Assembly (NCBI GenBank): GCA_021818605.1
Contig: JAKAUH010000374.1
Location: 1 to 6,119, forward strand
DNA: 6,119 nt
Origin: Planctomycetota bacterium
GTDB lineage: Bacteria; Planctomycetota; Planctomycetia; Isosphaerales; Isosphaeraceae
Direction of reading: 5' to 3'
The notes under the pieces are model-generated. The model did not search any database, was not told the origin of the DNA, and saw only the letters and a program-made list of their open reading frames with translations. The translations under genes and the position numbers were made by a program. Below, one piece after another: positions 4,845-6,119 of the stretch; position 1 is the stretch's first letter, and each line of letters opens with the position of its first letter.

Positions 4845-5059
4845 CAGCCCGGGTGATCCGCCCAGGCCGGGCTCGGACCAGGTGGTGTTCGGCGAGAACT
4901 GTCCTCAAATGCCGGCGACCGTGCCATGCGGCCAGCATTGCCCCAGCCCCGAGGACGTCAAGCAACAACCCCGCGCGCGCTCCGGGCGTCCATTTACGCT
5001 TCCATTCATCAGGGGGCGCGGTCTCCCCGCGGATCCACGCGATCTCGATAACCGACGAC

Positions 5060-5075
5060 TCGCCTCGCGAGGCGA
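5060..5075. promoter_or_regulatory. 16-bp perfect palindrome upstream of the Gly-rich gene (possible operator)
   Basis: TCGCCTCGCGAGGCGA is perfectly self-complementary and lies 18 nt before the Shine-Dalgarno of the gene at 5106. With no loop it suits a dimeric regulator site better than a hairpin. Palindromes are more common by chance in GC-rich DNA, so a role is unproven. Confidence 0.3.
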
Positions 5076-5093
5076 CGCGACGCGGGCGCCGGG

Positions 5094-5098
5094 GGAGG
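5094..5098 (+). promoter_or_regulatory. Shine-Dalgarno of the Gly-rich protein gene
   Basis: GGAGG lies 7 nt before ATG 5106, a strong and well-spaced ribosome-binding site that confirms this start and the existence of the gene. Confidence 0.8.
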
Positions 5099-5105
5099 AA
5101 ATCCG

Positions 5106-5741
5106 ATGGTACGAACCAGTCTGGCGTTCGCGGCGGCGGGCCTGTTGCTGGCGACGACGGCCCACGCGCAGGGCAGAGTAGGCGGCGGCTGCGCCCGGGG
5201 CGGCGGCTCCTTCGGATCGGCGTCACTGGCAGGCGTCGGTGGCGGCGGGCTCGGCTTCCGCGGTGCGGGATTCGGCGGCGCCGGGCTCGGGGCGGGCGGC
5301 TTCAATGCCCCGCTGGCCGGAACGACGGGGCTGTACGGGATGGGCGCCGGCAACACAGCCGCCTTCTACGGCGGCGGGCTCGGCGGATATGGCTATGGCT
5401 ACGGCGCCAGTACGCTTGCGAACCCTTATGCGATGGGTGCCTACGGTGGTTACGGCCGTGGATACGGCAATAACAATGGCTACGGCTACGGGCCAATGGG
5501 CGGGATGAACGCCGCCGCGATGAACAGCACGAACGCCGGCGCAATGGGTGGTCAGGGGAACGGCCTTTCGTCGGTCGGCGCGAGCGGGTTCAACACCCGG
5601 GGCAATGGGACCTCCGTGTCGCGCGCCAGCGGGACCTCGCGCAGCCGGTCGAGGGCGACGAGCTCCCGATCGCGGGCCAGAACGCGCTCGAAGGCGAGGT
5701 CGAGGGCGAAGGTCAGGCCGACCGCCTCGGCGTCGCGGTAG
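5106..5741 (+). CDS. Secreted Gly/Tyr-rich protein with basic Ser/Arg tail
   Basis: The product is 211 residues. Residues 1-21 are a typical Sec signal peptide: MVRTS, then a hydrophobic AFAAAGLLLATT, then AHA with likely cleavage before Q22. The mature part is low in complexity. It opens with Gly/Phe/Ala repeats (GGGLGFRGAGFGGAGLGAGG), then has Gly-Tyr runs (GGYGYGYG, YGGYGRGYGNNNGYGYG), then an Asn/Ala/Met/Gly part, and ends in a basic tail (SRSRSRATSSRSRARTRSKA). Only one Cys is seen (C29). No enzyme domain is visible. Such small secreted Gly-rich proteins are frequent in planctomycetes, possibly as envelope or surface proteins; the role is unknown. The signal peptide and the GGAGG site make the gene firm. 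The Ser/Arg tail is doubtful: from about nt 5609 another plus-strand frame shows more ordinary codon use, so a frameshift near residue 167 is possible. The gene is divergent from the TIR operon. Confidence 0.75.
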   Translation: MVRTSLAFAAAGLLLATTAHAQGRVGGGCARGGGSFGSASLAGVGGGGLGFRGAGFGGAGLGAGGFNAPLAGTTGLYGMGAGNTAAFYGGGLGGYGYGYGASTLANPYAMGAYGGYGRGYGNNNGYGYGPMGGMNAAAMNSTNAGAMGGQGNGLSSVGASGFNTRGNGTSVSRASGTSRSRSRATSSRSRARTRSKARSRAKVRPTASASR

Positions 5742-6035
5742 AGGGCCTGCTCGACCAGGCTGACCTCATCCGCCTCCTCATGGCCGGCGGGTCGAGACGC
5801 GCCGACGGCACCAAGGAAGACCGGGTTTTCTCCATCTCAATCATCGGGCCGCGCGGGGCATCCTGTGCGGCCCGAAGCATTTCGAAACTCTTCGCCCGGC
5901 TCACATCGGGTCTTCATGCGGCATCGCTACAATGGCCCGGCCGGAGCATCGCCGGAGCGAGCTCCGAACAGGGAGGCGAGACGGTTCACCGAGCGAACCG
6001 CTCGGCGCTGTCCGCCATCGAGGAGTCCGCAGTCC
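5742..6035. other. Interval upstream of the DUF1559 gene
   Basis: No gene with a start, ribosome-binding site and recognisable product was found. The first ~110 nt retain coding-like codon structure in the frame of position 5609 (VEGLLDQADLIRLLMAGG), with no start that ties it to a gene, so it may be the displaced end of the preceding gene or a gene relic. A 7-bp hairpin, CCGAGCG-AAC-CGCTCGG (5989-6005), lies 30 nt before the next start codon and could sit in its 5' untranslated region. Confidence 0.5.
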
Positions 6036-6119
6036 ATGAATCATCGTTCATCACAGCGCCGATCCGGGTTCACCCTGATCGAGCTTCTGGTTGTCATCGC
6101 GATCATCGCCGTGCTGATC
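6036..6119 (+). CDS. DUF1559 family protein with prepilin-type N-terminus (5' fragment)
   Basis: Only the first 28 codons are in the window. They give MNHRSSQRRS followed by GFTLIELLVVIAIIAVLI, the type IV prepilin/pseudopilin methylation motif (cleavage after Gly, Phe becoming the new N-terminus, Glu at +5) with a hydrophobic helix. In planctomycetes this exact leader is characteristic of DUF1559 proteins, which occur in dozens to hundreds of copies per genome; their function is unknown and envelope location is presumed. AGGAG (6021-6025) lies 10 nt before the ATG. The DUF1559 domain itself is beyond the edge, so a general type II secretion pseudopilin remains possible. Confidence 0.85.
   Translation, partial: MNHRSSQRRSGFTLIELLVVIAIIAVLI

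Larger units (their letters stand above)
4666..4905. repeat. Composite palindromic element: 25-bp inverted repeats enclosing REP-like units
   Basis: Positions 4666-4690 and 4881-4905 are inverted copies matching at 23 of 25 bases, 16 of them consecutive (CTCGCCGAACACCACC in the left copy). They enclose 190 nt holding three clear 28-nt REP-like units (4704, 4770, and inverted at 4817) and a degenerate one near 4744-4766. The size (~240 bp), non-coding content and terminal inverted repeats resemble a MITE or BIME-like mosaic. No flanking target-site duplication was evident, and no transposase or RAYT gene is in the window. Confidence 0.6.
4501..5105. other. Non-coding interval with REP-like cluster
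   Basis: No convincing gene is present in these ~600 nt between the divergent TIR operon and the Gly-rich protein gene. Long open frames cross it on both strands, but they translate the palindromic repeats into recurring GDV..R motifs and Arg/Pro/Ser-rich sequence without domain character. It holds the upstream region of the TIR genes (4501-4665), the composite repeat element (4666-4905), and the upstream region of the Gly-rich gene (4906-5105) with a 16-bp palindrome. No strong promoter boxes could be assigned. Confidence 0.65.

Noticed and set aside
4460..5473. Long plus-strand open frame (337 codons), and the opposing minus-strand frame 4516-5226
   Set aside because: Both run through the palindromic repeat cluster and translate into repeated GDV/SPV motifs and Arg/Pro-rich sequence; the plus frame also overlaps the well-supported Gly-rich gene out of frame.

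Overview
The window is GC-rich DNA, most likely from a planctomycete (phylum Planctomycetota, perhaps near Isosphaeraceae). The strongest sign is the gene entering the right edge. It begins with a prepilin-type leader, GFTLIELLVVIAIIAVLI, of the kind that opens the very large planctomycete DUF1559 family. A secreted Gly/Tyr-rich protein and a tandem-repeat extracellular protein fit the same group. The genus is inferred; nothing in the window fixes it.

Layout, left to right. (1) 1-860 (+): C-terminal part of a secreted, repeat-built beta-rich protein whose ~176-residue unit is partly identical at DNA level. (2) 893-1411 (-): an internally deleted remnant of a ligase-associated DNA exonuclease (MBL/beta-CASP family), with a promoter placed for a leaderless transcript. 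(3) 1438-1498: a perfect 26-bp inverted repeat whose arms are themselves palindromes. The next ~160 nt hold no gene I can support. (4) 1666-2631 (+): a two-gene HEPN module, a small alpha/beta partner followed after 3 nt by a HEPN-domain protein. The partner has an in-frame TAG and the HEPN gene appears frameshifted near its end. (5) 2541-3371 (-): eutC, ethanolamine ammonia-lyase small subunit, with no eutB next to it. (6) 3450-4500 (-): two adjacent small TIR-domain genes in operon arrangement, the first interrupted by a TGA where the family normally has Trp. (7) 4501-5105: a non-coding interval with three clear and one degenerate copy of a 28-nt REP-like palindrome, enclosed by a 25-bp inverted repeat (23/25 matches). 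(8) 5106-5741 (+): a secreted Gly-rich protein with a basic Ser/Arg tail. (9) 6036-6119 (+): the start of a DUF1559 protein.

The middle of the window (about 0.9-4.9 kb) reads as an accessory island. It has possible conflict or defence genes (HEPN pair, TIR pair), an orphan metabolic subunit, two kinds of palindromic repeat, and several apparently disabled genes. The most interesting candidates are the TIR-TIR pair and the HEPN pair as small two-gene systems, and the composite palindromic element at 4666-4905. The lesions mean this copy may be decaying, or that the assembly carries errors; intact relatives would be needed to study function. No tRNA, rRNA, CRISPR array or transposase gene was seen.
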